The notes below the pieces were generated by a model that worked only from the letters and a program-made list of their open reading frames with translations, was not told where the DNA came from and searched no databases. Shown here in pieces: positions 46,295 through 55,495 of a stretch of 64,000 nt of DNA (position 1 is the stretch's first letter; each line of letters starts with the position of its first letter). The DNA lies in the NCBI GenBank assembly GCA_019115865.1, contig DXCT01000085.1, positions 58,067 to 122,066 on the forward strand. Reading direction: 5' to 3'. A program made the position numbers and the translations under genes. The stretch is from Candidatus Yaniella excrementavium. GTDB taxonomy: Bacteria > Actinomycetota > Actinomycetes > Actinomycetales > Micrococcaceae.

Positions 46295-47269
46295 ATGCAG
46301 TTTCGACGTGTTGGTGATTCAGGCCTAGTGGTCTCCGCGATCGGTTTTGGGTGCAATAATCTGGGGCGCCCCAACTCTCCAACAGCGGAAATTGCCTCGG
46401 CGGTACACGTTGTTCGAGCTGCCGTTGATGCGGGGATAACCTTCTTCGACACCGCGGATACATATGGGAAAACGCCCGGCCAATCCGAGCAATACCTTGG
46501 CGAAGCGTTAAAACCAGTGCGCGAGCAAGTGATCCTAGGAACCAAATTTGGCATGGATATGCAAGGTACTAACGGCGCGGATTTCGGTGCTCGAGGTTCG
46601 AGACGTTACATCGTGACGGCGGTAGAAGCCTCGTTGCGTCGACTGGATACCGACTACATAGATCTGTTGCAATACCATACCCCGGATCCTCTGACTCCAA
46701 TTGAAGAGACCCTGGCTGCGTTAGACCAACTGATTACTGATGGCAAGGTGCGCTATATTGGACACTCGAATATGGCCGGGTGGCAAATAGCTCAAGCCCA
46801 CTATGTAGCCAAAGAACTCGGTCGAGAACGCTTTATCTCAGCACAAAATCACTACAATCTTATGGACCGTCGTGCAGAACTCGAGGTTCTTCCGGCAGCA
46901 CGGACTTTCGGAATGGGCGTCTTTCCATACTTTCCGCTCAACAACGGCCTACTCACCGGAAAATATCGCCCGGATGCAGCACCGAAAGGGGCACGACTCT
47001 CGTATGTGCGTCAGCATATGGTCACCGATGCTAATTGGGATCAGCTGATGCAGTACTCAAATTTTGCTCGTGAACGTGGAATCAGTGAGGTTGAGGCGTC
47101 GTTTGGCTGGCTTGCGGCTCAGCATCCCGTTGCATCCGTGATTGCCGGAGCGACAAGTGTGGAGCAAGTACAGCAAAATGCAAGGGCACTAGAGTATCAG
47201 ATGACTGCACAAGATTTGGCTGTTCTCGATGATATCTTCCCTGCTCCCGACAGGGTGGCCCTCTACTAA
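46295..47269 (+). CDS. Aldo/keto reductase
   Basis: The ATG at 46295 gives 324 residues, a TIM-barrel oxidoreductase. The catalytic tetrad is present: Asp and Tyr in FFDTADTYGK, Lys in LGTKFGMD and His in LLQYHTPDP. NADPH-binding residues are in the C-terminal VIAGATSVEQVQQNA. It is close to the AKR group near the K+ channel beta-subunit and YghZ-like enzymes that reduce aldehydes. Substrate not predicted. It is cotranscribed with the WGR-like gene. Confidence 0.92.
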   Translation: MQFRRVGDSGLVVSAIGFGCNNLGRPNSPTAEIASAVHVVRAAVDAGITFFDTADTYGKTPGQSEQYLGEALKPVREQVILGTKFGMDMQGTNGADFGARGSRRYIVTAVEASLRRLDTDYIDLLQYHTPDPLTPIEETLAALDQLITDGKVRYIGHSNMAGWQIAQAHYVAKELGRERFISAQNHYNLMDRRAELEVLPAARTFGMGVFPYFPLNNGLLTGKYRPDAAPKGARLSYVRQHMVTDANWDQLMQYSNFARERGISEVEASFGWLAAQHPVASVIAGATSVEQVQQNARALEYQMTAQDLAVLDDIFPAPDRVALY

Positions 47270-47364
47270 GGTCGCCGATTAGGTTCAACAAACCAGCCAA
47301 AATATCCGTTGTGTTGATCAGCCGAAAGTAGAGAGAAATCATTCAGAGTATTATAGATATCGCC

Positions 47365-47643
47365 GTGACCCTGGGCGCGATCGCACTGGTCGGCTTCATG
47401 GCGTGGTCGTTGTGGAGCCTGACACGGTCACCGTTGAACCCAGTCCAACGCCTCTGGTGGGTATTAGCTGTCCTGATCTTGCCGGGCATTGGTTCGCTTG
47501 CATGGTGGTGGTGGATTCGGCGTCATTATCCGCGACGCAAGGCACAAGATCCCGATTGGGACCCTTCGGTGAGTAAGTCCACACGTGCACAACAGGGCCG
47601 TCCGCGACCTAGCCGGGCTCGGTACAAACAGGTCGAAGAGTAG
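47365..47643 (+). CDS. PLDc_N-type small membrane protein
   Basis: The GTG at 47365 gives 92 residues, with two helices (IALVGFMAWSLWSL and LWWVLAVLILPGIGSLAWWWWI) and a basic C-terminal tail. It resembles the PLDc_N domain found alone or before cardiolipin synthase domains. No ribosome site precedes the GTG. Upstream in frame, an ATT at 47341 lies 7 nt after GAGAG and would add IQSIIDIA, giving a better first helix; the frame opens after a TAG at 47329. Function unknown. Confidence 0.65.
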   Translation: MTLGAIALVGFMAWSLWSLTRSPLNPVQRLWWVLAVLILPGIGSLAWWWWIRRHYPRRKAQDPDWDPSVSKSTRAQQGRPRPSRARYKQVEE

Positions 47644-47656
47644 CAACGCAGGGTGA

Positions 47657-48094
47657 CTACTTCGGTTCGACCTTAACGAGAATCCAGCCACCTTCTATCG
47701 AAGTATGGTGTTTGGTGAGCGGCAATTGAGCCGGTCCAGCGATAACCTCACCGGTTGTCTTGTCGAACTTCGATGAGTGACAGGGGCATGTAAAGGCTTC
47801 TTTTGGGTCATCGCTTGCTCCAACAATGCAACCCTGGTGTGTACATATCGCTGAATACGCTCGTACGATTTCGTTGGACTCTCGATATATGAGGACTTGA
47901 TTGCGTCCCACCGCTTGCTGTCGTGCGGTCCCAACGGGCAACTCAGCTAATTCAAGCGCTTGAGTGAATTCGCCCCCTGAAAACGTTTCTTGTTCGGGGC
48001 CACTTGTACACGCCCCTAGTGTCACGGCTGCTGTAGCGATGCCGCTTGCTGCAAGGAATGTACGTCTTGAGGGGGTAGATTGACAGCAACTCAT
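47657..48094 (-). CDS. Rieske [2Fe-2S] protein with Tat/lipoprotein signal
   Basis: The ATG at 48094 gives 145 residues. The N-terminus SRRTFLAASGIATAAVTLGAC has the twin-arginine motif and a lipobox-like LGAC. The Rieske cluster motifs CTHQGC and CPCHSS follow with the expected Cys-His spacing. The protein should be exported folded and tethered to the membrane. It is a small stand-alone Rieske, not the QcrA subunit, which is longer with helices. It lies 11 nt after RNase D. Redox partner unknown. Confidence 0.88.
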   Translation of the reverse strand: MSCCQSTPSRRTFLAASGIATAAVTLGACTSGPEQETFSGGEFTQALELAELPVGTARQQAVGRNQVLIYRESNEIVRAYSAICTHQGCIVGASDDPKEAFTCPCHSSKFDKTTGEVIAGPAQLPLTKHHTSIEGGWILVKVEPK

Positions 48095-48105
48095 AAGGCA
48101 GACAT

Positions 48106-49401
48106 CTATTTTTCTAGGGGATCTGGGTCAAGTATTGCAACGGTGATGACAGCCGAAGTCGCTTGTATCTGCCACGCCCGAGCTCCCAAATCGCAAAGCC
48201 GACGTTCAACGGATTCAGGCGTAATAGGTTCAGGCGGACGCCAGCAGATCTCCCGTAAGGTTTCGGGGAGTAACAGATTTTCCAAGGGCATTTTCTGTTC
48301 TGCAGCGACTCGGGACAGCCGGTTACGGCAGGTTTGCAGCCGGCGCGCGGCCAGCGGCTCCTTATCACGCCAGGCCTTGACGGCTGGTGGTGATTGGGAG
48401 GACGCTCTCATCGGTGGGACTTTATCCGGGTCCTGGGCAATTTTGATGCCGTCTTGAATCGCTTGCAACCAGCGTCGGGCGTCACGAGACGCGGCCTTGC
48501 GACGCATTCGTGGAATTTTCATGAGCTGAGGAACGGTGCGGGGTTTTGCCTTTGCCACAGCGACCAGCGAGCGGTCATTAAGAACTTTTCCCGGAGGAAG
48601 ATCACGGGACCTGGCTAGTCTTTCACGGGTGGTCCACAGAGATTTTACAATCGCTAGTGTCCGCCGATCGGTGATCTCATGGATGCCGGAAGTGCGTCTC
48701 CACGGATCTTTGCGAGGCGGTTTGTGCGGTCTAGTCAGTAATGAGTTGAACTCTTCGTAGGCGATTTCAAGCTTGTGGGCCGCTTCCAGTTCATGAATGA
48801 TGACTTGGCGCAGCTCGTGCAGGAGTTCAACATCCAGTGCTGCGTAGTTCCGCATATCCTCTGGCAGTGGGCGAACAGACCAATCCGCAGCGGAGTGTTC
48901 TTTAGCCAAGGTGATGTTGAGTTTGTGCTCAAGTAAAGCGGATAAGCTCACCTTGTGATATCCGAGAAGACGCCCCGCTAGCTCTGTGTCAAAGAGGCGG
49001 TCGGGCCAGAGACCGGCCTGTCGTAGCGAAGGTAGATCTTGGATGGCAGCATGCAGAATCCATTCAACACCCTTGAGTGCTTGCTGAATTGGTTCCAGGC
49101 TCTCTAAAGATTCTGGGTCTAGCAGCCATATCGTCTCGTCTTGACGTTTGAGCTGAATGAGGAAAGCACGTTGTCCGTACCGGTAGCCGCTTGCTCGTTC
49201 GGTATCTACCGCTACCGGACCGGTACCTGCGCGAAGCTTTTTGGCAACGTGCTGCAGCTGCGCTTGAGTATCTACGATTGGCGGAATCCCACCGACGGGG
49301 TGTTCTATGAGTGTCGGCTCGTTGTCACGATCTTGAGGTTCTTGCCGGGCCTTATCGGGCGGATCGTCAAAACCATCTGCGGTGAGATGCGCGCTAGAAA
49401 T
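48106..49401 (-). CDS. rnd: Ribonuclease D-like 3'-5' exonuclease with HRDC domain
   Basis: The track runs to a TTG at 49488, but that overlaps DUF3000 by 85 nt and has no ribosome site. An in-frame ATT at 49401 lies 5 nt after AAGGAAG, just past the DUF3000 stop, with no other ATG/GTG/TTG nearby, so I use it (431 residues) with caution. The DEDD exonuclease motifs are VAVDTERASG, LFDTELAGRLLGYH and YAALDVELLHEL. An HRDC domain (ARSRDLPPGKVLNDRSLVAVAK) follows. It trims 3' ends of stable RNA. Confidence 0.88.
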   Translation of the reverse strand: MSSAHLTADGFDDPPDKARQEPQDRDNEPTLIEHPVGGIPPIVDTQAQLQHVAKKLRAGTGPVAVDTERASGYRYGQRAFLIQLKRQDETIWLLDPESLESLEPIQQALKGVEWILHAAIQDLPSLRQAGLWPDRLFDTELAGRLLGYHKVSLSALLEHKLNITLAKEHSAADWSVRPLPEDMRNYAALDVELLHELRQVIIHELEAAHKLEIAYEEFNSLLTRPHKPPRKDPWRRTSGIHEITDRRTLAIVKSLWTTRERLARSRDLPPGKVLNDRSLVAVAKAKPRTVPQLMKIPRMRRKAASRDARRWLQAIQDGIKIAQDPDKVPPMRASSQSPPAVKAWRDKEPLAARRLQTCRNRLSRVAAEQKMPLENLLLPETLREICWRPPEPITPESVERRLCDLGARAWQIQATSAVITVAILDPDPLEK

Positions 49402-49403
49402 CG

Positions 49404-49997
49404 TTACTTCCTTCGAATTGGACTCAGTGGGATCACACCCTCTGAGACGGGTGGCAAACCGGCGAACGTGCACACCATATCGGTCCAAGCTGTCAAATGT
49501 CTATTTAAATTTTCGCCGGTGGGCGTCCATGAGGCTCGCAGTTCAAGGTCGGTGATCTCGGTTTGTTGGTCGAGCATGCCGAACCCTTTAGACAGAACTC
49601 TAGTGGCTGTGCCACCTGGTTGCCGGTACGTGGCGGAAGCCTCGTCGAGTGATTCTAGAATCCAGGTCCAAGCGACATCGGTGAGGAGGGGATCTTCTCC
49701 AAGGTCTGTCTCCACGCTGGTGCGAATATAGGTGACGATTCGAAAATTGCCGTCCCAAACATCAGAATGCCGATTGTCATACAGCAAAATGAAACGTCCT
49801 ACAGCATGCGCTTCGCCGTCATCGTCTGCGACTTCGGCGGCCATGGCGACTGCGTAGGGAGCGAGTTTGGAGGGAGCGGGAATTTCCACAATGTCAACCT
49901 CAGCACGCGTGTTCGCTTGTCGCAGCTCATCGAGGGCGACTCGGAAAGTCCGCGGTGCATCGTGTAGCGCTTGCTCATGGGCTTCTTGTGGATTCAC
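49404..49997 (-). CDS. DUF3000 family protein
   Basis: The 197-residue protein contains TFRVALDELRQANTRAEVDIVEIPAPSKL, LAPYAVAMAAEVADDD and RFILLYD as recognised DUF3000 features. It is the usual neighbour upstream of RNase D in Micrococcales. Its TAA lies just before the RNase D gene and the last codons double as the ribosome site (AAGGAAG). Function unknown. Confidence 0.88.
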   Translation of the reverse strand: MNPQEAHEQALHDAPRTFRVALDELRQANTRAEVDIVEIPAPSKLAPYAVAMAAEVADDDGEAHAVGRFILLYDNRHSDVWDGNFRIVTYIRTSVETDLGEDPLLTDVAWTWILESLDEASATYRQPGGTATRVLSKGFGMLDQQTEITDLELRASWTPTGENLNRHLTAWTDMVCTFAGLPPVSEGVIPLSPIRRK

Positions 49998-50066
49998 ACT
50001 CCCAGGTTAAACCCGTACTTGAAGGATTCTGTGGCGGCGCGCCGCATGAAAACCAGGAGCTGACTC

Positions 50067-50519
50067 TTATGAAGTTTTTGTCAAGCTCAAGCTGAGCGAA
50101 TTGAGGCAATAGCGCAGGTCAGTTGGAGTGTCAAAGCCTTCGCCGGTAAAGACGTGACCGAGGTGAGATTCGCAGTTTGTACACAGTACTTCGACTCGTG
50201 TCATCCCCAGGGAGGTGTCTTCGACGTAGGTAATTTTCTCGTTGTCCATGGGAGCGTAAAACGACGGCCAACCGCAACGGGCATCGAATTTCGTGTCGGA
50301 CTCAAAGAGCTCTTCACCACAGGCTCGGCAAGAGTACGTTCCGTGGTCGACGGTGTCCCAATATTCTCCAGTATATGGACGCTCCGTACCTGCTTGACGA
50401 AGAACTTGGAAAGCTTCCGGACTGAGCCGTGCTTGCCATTGCTGATCTGAAAACGACTGGGCTTCTTCACGAGACAGTCGCGGAGTAGCATCGGCGGAAT
50501 AATCTGAAGATGTAGTCAT
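50067..50519 (-). CDS. msrB: Peptide-methionine (R)-S-oxide reductase
   Basis: The 150-residue protein has the zinc cysteine pairs in YSCRACGEELFES and VEVLCTNCESHLGHVF and the core FDARCGWPSFYAP. The catalytic Cys lies in RYCLNSLSL. It reduces methionine-R-sulfoxide in proteins, with thioredoxin as reductant. Length and motifs are standard. Confidence 0.95.
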   Translation of the reverse strand: MTTSSDYSADATPRLSREEAQSFSDQQWQARLSPEAFQVLRQAGTERPYTGEYWDTVDHGTYSCRACGEELFESDTKFDARCGWPSFYAPMDNEKITYVEDTSLGMTRVEVLCTNCESHLGHVFTGEGFDTPTDLRYCLNSLSLSLTKTS

Positions 50520-50649
50520 AGAGACAATGTATCGTGGACAAAAGTGTCGTGGCTAGAGATTTGCCTGATTGCAAAAAGCGTTACATCCCGTGGCGCAGGC
50601 TGTGACAGAGATACTAGCGAAATGTGTACGTACAGGTGACAATGTAGTC

Positions 50650-51951
50650 ATGGGTGATAGCAACCTTCGCAATATTCTTCGACAGCCGCCTCGCGGCCCA
50701 AAGCATCAGCCGGCCAAACGAACCGTACGTTGGTCTGCTGTGGGAGCAATCACTGGTGCTCTGGCAGGGACGGCGCTTGCTGTCATTCCGACGTTGGCTT
50801 CTATTTTCGCTCGCACAGTCGTGACACCAGACCCGAAGCCAACAGAAGACGTACAGCTATACAACTACTGGCCGACTTGTGGCCCAACCGGCCAGGATCT
50901 GGTCGAATTATCGGTTACGTCGCAGACGACCGTTCGTGGACAATATGCTCTGGTGTTCGATGAGGGCAGTGGTGTCGCGCGTATCGGTGAAATCACAGAT
51001 ATAGACTGGAAACGCGGTACTGTAACGCGAATTGTTGAAGAGGTATACAGCGGGGACCTCGCCCAAACAGTTCGTGGCAGATGGGCGGGCTTTGTGTGGC
51101 CGACTCCCAAAGAAGCCGGTTACGAATTTCGCGATGTCCAGATTCCGGTTGATGATGGTTTAGCCCCGGCTTGGCTTATTGAGCCAAAGCGTTCAACACA
51201 GCATTCCAATACTTGGCTGATCACCGTTCATGGTCGAGGATCCAAACGTAATGAGGGGCTTCGCATGATGCGCGTCGCCGAGCGCATGGGAATGCCCGGA
51301 TTGTTGGTCTCGTATCGAAATGACGGTGACGCACCGGATGCCAGAGACCGGAAATTTGGGCTTGGGGCTACGGAGTGGCCGGATATTGAGGCCGCAATCC
51401 TGTATGCATTGAACCATGGAGCAACGTCTGTCGTACTGGGAGGTTTTTCGATGGGCGGGGCTGTGAGCCTGCAAGTCGTGCACCGATCGGCGTTATCCAG
51501 CTTTGTCCGTGGGCTTATTTTGGTGGGGCCGGTCATTGACTGGATGGATGTCCTGCGACATCAAGCGCAGATCAATAAACTGCCGCACATTGCCGGCAAA
51601 TTGGGTAGCTGGCTGATCGAGTCACCGTGGGGCAAGACCATCACAGGCTTAGCCTCACCAGTCGATCTACGACGATTAGACTGGGTGACGCGTTCCGATG
51701 ACATCACCCATCCGATCCTAATTTTGCACTCCGAGAGCGATGACTTTGTGCCGATTGGTCCTTCTGCGCAGCTCGCTGCGAAGAATCGCAAATTGGTCAG
51801 TTTGGTTCGTTTTCAACAGGCCCGTCACACACGGGAGTGGAACGTGGACCCTGAGCGGTTCGACTCCGCAATGCTGACCTGGTTACACGTTTTGTTGACT
51901 GGTCCTCAGCAGTCGAGATTAAGCCTGTCCAGCCCAAAGACTGCTGATTAG
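50650..51951 (+). CDS. Membrane-anchored alpha/beta hydrolase
   Basis: The track begins at a TTG (50569), but the ATG at 50650 (MGDSNLRNILRQPP) with AGGTGACA upstream is preferred; 433 residues. One transmembrane segment (SAVGAITGALAGTALAVIPTLASIFA) lies at about residue 30. The hydrolase domain has the nucleophile elbow GGFSMGGAVSLQ, acidic LHSESDDFVP and His in ARHTREWNVD. The active site probably faces outward. It resembles serine-aminopeptidase-type (S33 / DUF1749-like) hydrolases; substrate unknown. Confidence 0.82.
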   Translation: MGDSNLRNILRQPPRGPKHQPAKRTVRWSAVGAITGALAGTALAVIPTLASIFARTVVTPDPKPTEDVQLYNYWPTCGPTGQDLVELSVTSQTTVRGQYALVFDEGSGVARIGEITDIDWKRGTVTRIVEEVYSGDLAQTVRGRWAGFVWPTPKEAGYEFRDVQIPVDDGLAPAWLIEPKRSTQHSNTWLITVHGRGSKRNEGLRMMRVAERMGMPGLLVSYRNDGDAPDARDRKFGLGATEWPDIEAAILYALNHGATSVVLGGFSMGGAVSLQVVHRSALSSFVRGLILVGPVIDWMDVLRHQAQINKLPHIAGKLGSWLIESPWGKTITGLASPVDLRRLDWVTRSDDITHPILILHSESDDFVPIGPSAQLAAKNRKLVSLVRFQQARHTREWNVDPERFDSAMLTWLHVLLTGPQQSRLSLSSPKTAD

Positions 51952-51963
51952 TCAGCATGCATC

Positions 51964-51969
51964 TATAAT
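51964..51969 (+). promoter_or_regulatory. Perfect -10 box upstream of yebC
   Basis: TATAAT lies 60 nt before the yebC GTG. The -35 position (CTGCTG, 17 nt upstream) is a weak match. A short hairpin (CCCGTG/CACGGG, 51995-52012) sits just before the ribosome site. Confidence 0.5.
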
Positions 51970-52028
51970 AGGGGCAGCCAGTTTTCCCAGATTGCCCGTG
52001 GCTGAACACGGGAGAGGAGTTCTCTACA

Positions 52029-52790
52029 GTGGCAGGTCACTCAAAATGGCACACAACGCGACATAAGAAAGCAGCGCTGGATGCCAAGCGTGCCAAAATG
52101 TATGCCAACCACATTAAGGCAATTGAAGTCGCCGCACGTGCCGGTGGCGCGGATCTTGAAGGTAACCCGGGATTAGAAGTCGCAGTTACCAAAGCCAAGA
52201 AGCAATCAGTGCCCAATGACAATATTGACCGTGCCATTAAACGTGGTGCTGGACTCACCGGCGAAGTTATTGACTATGCCGAAATTATGTATGAAGTCCG
52301 CGGCCCCGAAGGCTCGGCGTTGTTAGTGGAATGTTTGACAGATAATCGTAACCGCGCGGCGTCGGAGGTGCGGGCAACGGTCACTCGAAATGGTGGCTTT
52401 ATGGCAGATCCAGGTTCGGTCGCCTTCATGTTCCAACGCAGGGGAGTCGTTCGCGTACCTGCTGAGGACCATTCTGAGGACGACATCATGATGGCAGTCA
52501 TTGAAGCGGGCGCGGATGAGATTCTGCGTTCCGGTACGGCATTTGAGATCATCTCTGATCCCTCAGATATCCAAGCCGTTGCGAAGGCGTTAGACGAGGC
52601 GGAAATTTCCTACGAATCGGATGATGTCGAGTTTTTTGCAGATATGAAAGTCGAGCTCGATGCAAAATCCGCACAAGCTTTCATCGAGCTTTGGGATGCA
52701 GTAGAAGAGCTCGACGATGTACAAAACGTTTACGCCAACGTCGAGATTACCGCTGAGGTTCTTGAAGAGCTCTCGGCACAGGACGCATAA
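52029..52790 (+). CDS. yebC: YebC/PmpR family (TACO1-like) protein
   Basis: The GTG start follows AGAGGAG; 253 residues. The N-terminus [23 protein letters not shown] is the family signature, with [13 protein letters not shown] and [14 protein letters not shown] typical of the middle. The C-terminus has the acidic [13 protein letters not shown]. Members act as transcription regulators or translation activators that relieve ribosome stalling. It starts the set leading to ruvCAB. Confidence 0.95.
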   Translation: MAGHSKWHTTRHKKAALDAKRAKMYANHIKAIEVAARAGGADLEGNPGLEVAVTKAKKQSVPNDNIDRAIKRGAGLTGEVIDYAEIMYEVRGPEGSALLVECLTDNRNRAASEVRATVTRNGGFMADPGSVAFMFQRRGVVRVPAEDHSEDDIMMAVIEAGADEILRSGTAFEIISDPSDIQAVAKALDEAEISYESDDVEFFADMKVELDAKSAQAFIELWDAVEELDDVQNVYANVEITAEVLEELSAQDA

Positions 52791-53435
52791 GTGATAAATA
52801 CAGGTCACCGTTCTCAGTCGGTGAGCCAACTTCGTGTTTGCGCAGTCGACCCCGGGTTAACGCGATGTGGGATCGCAGTCGTTGATATTGCAGCCAACCG
52901 TAAAGCCCAACTCGTGGATGTCGTGGTCGTTGGAAGTCCAGGGACAGACCCCATCGGTCAACGCCTTTCGGTGATCGATACGAGCATGGATAGCTGGTTA
53001 GACAAGTACCAACCAGATCACTTAGCGGTCGAACGGATGTTCGCTCAAAATAATACGCCTACGATCATTGGCACCGCGCAAGCTTCCGGAGTGGCTATAG
53101 CCGCCGGCGCGAGGCGTAATGTCCCGACGGCGCTACTGACGCCCTCAGAAGTCAAAGCTGCTGTCACTGGCTCAGGCACAGCTGATAAACAACAGGTCAC
53201 AGCAATGGTCATGCGTATCCTAGGCTTGCAAAGCGCACCGAAACCTGCCGACGCCGCCGACGCCATCGCAATCGCCATTGCACATGCATGGCGAGGTGGT
53301 CTCTTTGGTCGAGGTCTCGATACCGGTAAGCTGACCAGCCGTAGCGCGGCCTCAAAATTTTCCAGTGCACGTCCGGAAGCCAATCTGACCCCAGCACAAA
53401 AACTCTGGCTGGCGGCAGAACGACGCGCTAAATAA
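52791..53435 (+). CDS. ruvC: Holliday junction resolvase RuvC
   Basis: The GTG directly follows the yebC stop; an internal GTG at 52821 is also possible. 214 residues. Acidic catalytic residues are in AVDPGLTRCG, LAVERMFAQNNT and DAADAIAIAIAH, matching the RNase H-like resolvase site. It cleaves Holliday junctions in the RuvABC complex. The longer C-terminus is typical of actinobacterial RuvC. Confidence 0.95.
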   Translation: MINTGHRSQSVSQLRVCAVDPGLTRCGIAVVDIAANRKAQLVDVVVVGSPGTDPIGQRLSVIDTSMDSWLDKYQPDHLAVERMFAQNNTPTIIGTAQASGVAIAAGARRNVPTALLTPSEVKAAVTGSGTADKQQVTAMVMRILGLQSAPKPADAADAIAIAIAHAWRGGLFGRGLDTGKLTSRSAASKFSSARPEANLTPAQKLWLAAERRAK

Positions 53436-53518
53436 GAGAATTTCGTGGGCATTGATACGGTTATCCCACTTGGGTTCACACTGATGTGATGGCTATATCG
53501 CCATCAGAGGGAGCATGC

Positions 53519-54148
53519 ATGATCTCGTCGCTAACTGGAGAAATTCAACACATCACTGCCGATAGCGCTGTCATCGCTGTCGGTGGGGTCGGCTATCACT
53601 TTTCAGCAAGTCCAAACACGCTTACCATGTTGCGGACCGGCCAAGACGCGACCATACAAACGCGGTTACTGATTCGAGACGATAATCCGGTCTTGTATGG
53701 TTTCAGCACGGCCGATGAGCGTGAGATTTTCGACGTCATGATGAGCGTTTCAGGTATCGGGCCGCGCATTGCGCTAGCAGTGCTCTCGGTATTTAATCCC
53801 GATGAGGTTCGACAGTATATCGACCAGCAGGATGATAAGGCCTTTACCAATGTGCCGGGTATCGGCCCAAAATCAGCTCGACGCATTATTCTTGAACTCT
53901 CTGGAAAGCTTGTTCCCCGTGAAGAAGCCGAGACTGCCACGAAATCGTCTCGAAGTGGGGAGCCCATTTGGAAAGAGCAAGTCCACCAAGCATTAATTGG
54001 ACTTGGTTGGAAAGAAAAAGACGCCACGAGAGGTATCGAGCAAGCGCTAGAAGCTGACCGTGAACTTGCAACATCAGAAGACATTTCGGCGGCATTGCGA
54101 GCAACACTTCGCAACCTCGGTGAAGGACAGACAAGGCAGCGACTTTAA
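53519..54148 (+). CDS. ruvA: Holliday junction branch-migration subunit RuvA
   Basis: The ATG at 53519 (MISSLTGEIQHI) with GAGGGAG five nt upstream is preferred to the GTG at 53486; 209 residues. Domain I is MISSLTGEIQ and GGVGYHFSASPNTLT, domain II has the HhH motifs VSGIGPRIALAVL and VPGIGPKSARRIILEL, and domain III is the C-terminal AAA-contact helices (VHQALIGLGWKEKDA). It binds the junction as a tetramer and recruits RuvB. Confidence 0.95.
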   Translation: MISSLTGEIQHITADSAVIAVGGVGYHFSASPNTLTMLRTGQDATIQTRLLIRDDNPVLYGFSTADEREIFDVMMSVSGIGPRIALAVLSVFNPDEVRQYIDQQDDKAFTNVPGIGPKSARRIILELSGKLVPREEAETATKSSRSGEPIWKEQVHQALIGLGWKEKDATRGIEQALEADRELATSEDISAALRATLRNLGEGQTRQRL

Positions 54149-54151
54149 GAT

Positions 54152-55324
54152 ATGACTGAATCCGCATTTCCATCGAATTCCGATGACGACCGTATCGTTG
54201 CAAGTAGCGCAGTGAATGAAGAGCGCGAAGTCGAAGCTGCGCTGCGACCCAAAAACCTCGCAGACTTCGTCGGCCAACATCGCGTTCGAAACCAGCTCTC
54301 TCTTGTTCTGGAAGCAGCCAAACTTCGCGGTGCAACTGCCGACCACATTTTACTGTCAGGTCCACCTGGTCTGGGAAAAACCACACTGTCGATGATCGTC
54401 GCAGAAGAAATGGGCGCCCCCTTGCGTATTTCGTCTGGGCCAGCAATCCAGCACTCCGGAGATTTAGCGGCCATTTTGTCGTCTTTGACCGAGGGTGAGG
54501 TGCTCTTTTTAGATGAGATTCACCGAATGTCACGTCCAGCAGAAGAAATGCTCTATATGGCAATGGAGGACTTTCGGGTAGACATTGTCGTCGGAAAGGG
54601 AGCAGGGGCGACTTCGATTCCACTTGAGCTTCCGCCGTTCACCATTGTTGGAGCCACGACCAGAGCAGGCCTGCTACCAGGACCATTACGTGATCGCTTC
54701 GGTTTTACGGGGCATCTTGACTTCTACTCAAATGAGGAACTTGAACTTGTACTGCGACGCTCAGCTGCCATGCTCGACATGCGGTTGAACAGTGCGGCAT
54801 TTACTGAGATCGCATCGCGCTCTCGGGGAACTCCAAGGATCGCAAATCGTCTGCTGCGCCGGGTACGAGACTGGGCGTTGGTCAGTAAGCTCTATGATGT
54901 CGATGAACAGGCTGCAGCTGCAGCACTCGATATGTATGAAGTTGATTCTCGTGGGTTGGATCGGTTGGACCGCGCGGTACTCGATGCACTGTGTACAAAA
55001 TTCCATGGGGGACCGGTTGGCTTATCTACCCTTGCGATAGTGGTGGGAGAAGAAGTCGAGACAGTTGAAACTGTGGCGGAACCATACTTAGTTCGGGAGG
55101 GCCTTTTGGGCAGGACCCCTCGTGGTCGTATCGCTATGCCAGCAGCCTGGGAACATCTGGGTCTTACGCCACCGGAGGATTCAACGACCAAGGGTTTATG
55201 GTCATTGATGGAGGACGGCGCTCAGGGGCAAAACGACACTGCCTCCAGACTTAAAGATCCTTCCGCTGATGCGGTTCAAGGCAACGCGGACGATATCTTG
55301 TTTACCGACGACGGAGAAGCCTGA
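54152..55324 (+). CDS. ruvB: Holliday junction branch-migration ATPase RuvB
   Basis: The ATG at 54152, three nt after the ruvA stop, gives 390 residues. It has [12 protein letters not shown], Walker [12 protein letters not shown], Walker [10 protein letters not shown], sensor [20 protein letters not shown] and the winged-helix end [14 protein letters not shown]. It drives branch migration as a hexameric ring. The C-terminal extension beyond the usual end is acidic and about 45 residues. Confidence 0.96.
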   Translation: MTESAFPSNSDDDRIVASSAVNEEREVEAALRPKNLADFVGQHRVRNQLSLVLEAAKLRGATADHILLSGPPGLGKTTLSMIVAEEMGAPLRISSGPAIQHSGDLAAILSSLTEGEVLFLDEIHRMSRPAEEMLYMAMEDFRVDIVVGKGAGATSIPLELPPFTIVGATTRAGLLPGPLRDRFGFTGHLDFYSNEELELVLRRSAAMLDMRLNSAAFTEIASRSRGTPRIANRLLRRVRDWALVSKLYDVDEQAAAAALDMYEVDSRGLDRLDRAVLDALCTKFHGGPVGLSTLAIVVGEEVETVETVAEPYLVREGLLGRTPRGRIAMPAAWEHLGLTPPEDSTTKGLWSLMEDGAQGQNDTASRLKDPSADAVQGNADDILFTDDGEA

Positions 55325-55495
55325 TTCACAAACTGTGTTCTGATGCGAAGCCAATGGTCACCGAATTCACGCTATTTGAGTGTGCGCATTAGGATAAGCT
55401 GAGACATTATATGCAGAGTGCCGGACTTCCGGCCCATTTTCTCGTGGACGCTGCCCAGTGTCCGAGTATAACGATAAGATAGTTGGTAGACGTTT

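Noticed and set aside
51952-52028. Possible translational switch hairpin before yebC
   Set aside because: The CCCGTG/CACGGG stem is only 6 bp and does not cover the ribosome site; kept as a note under the promoter entry.
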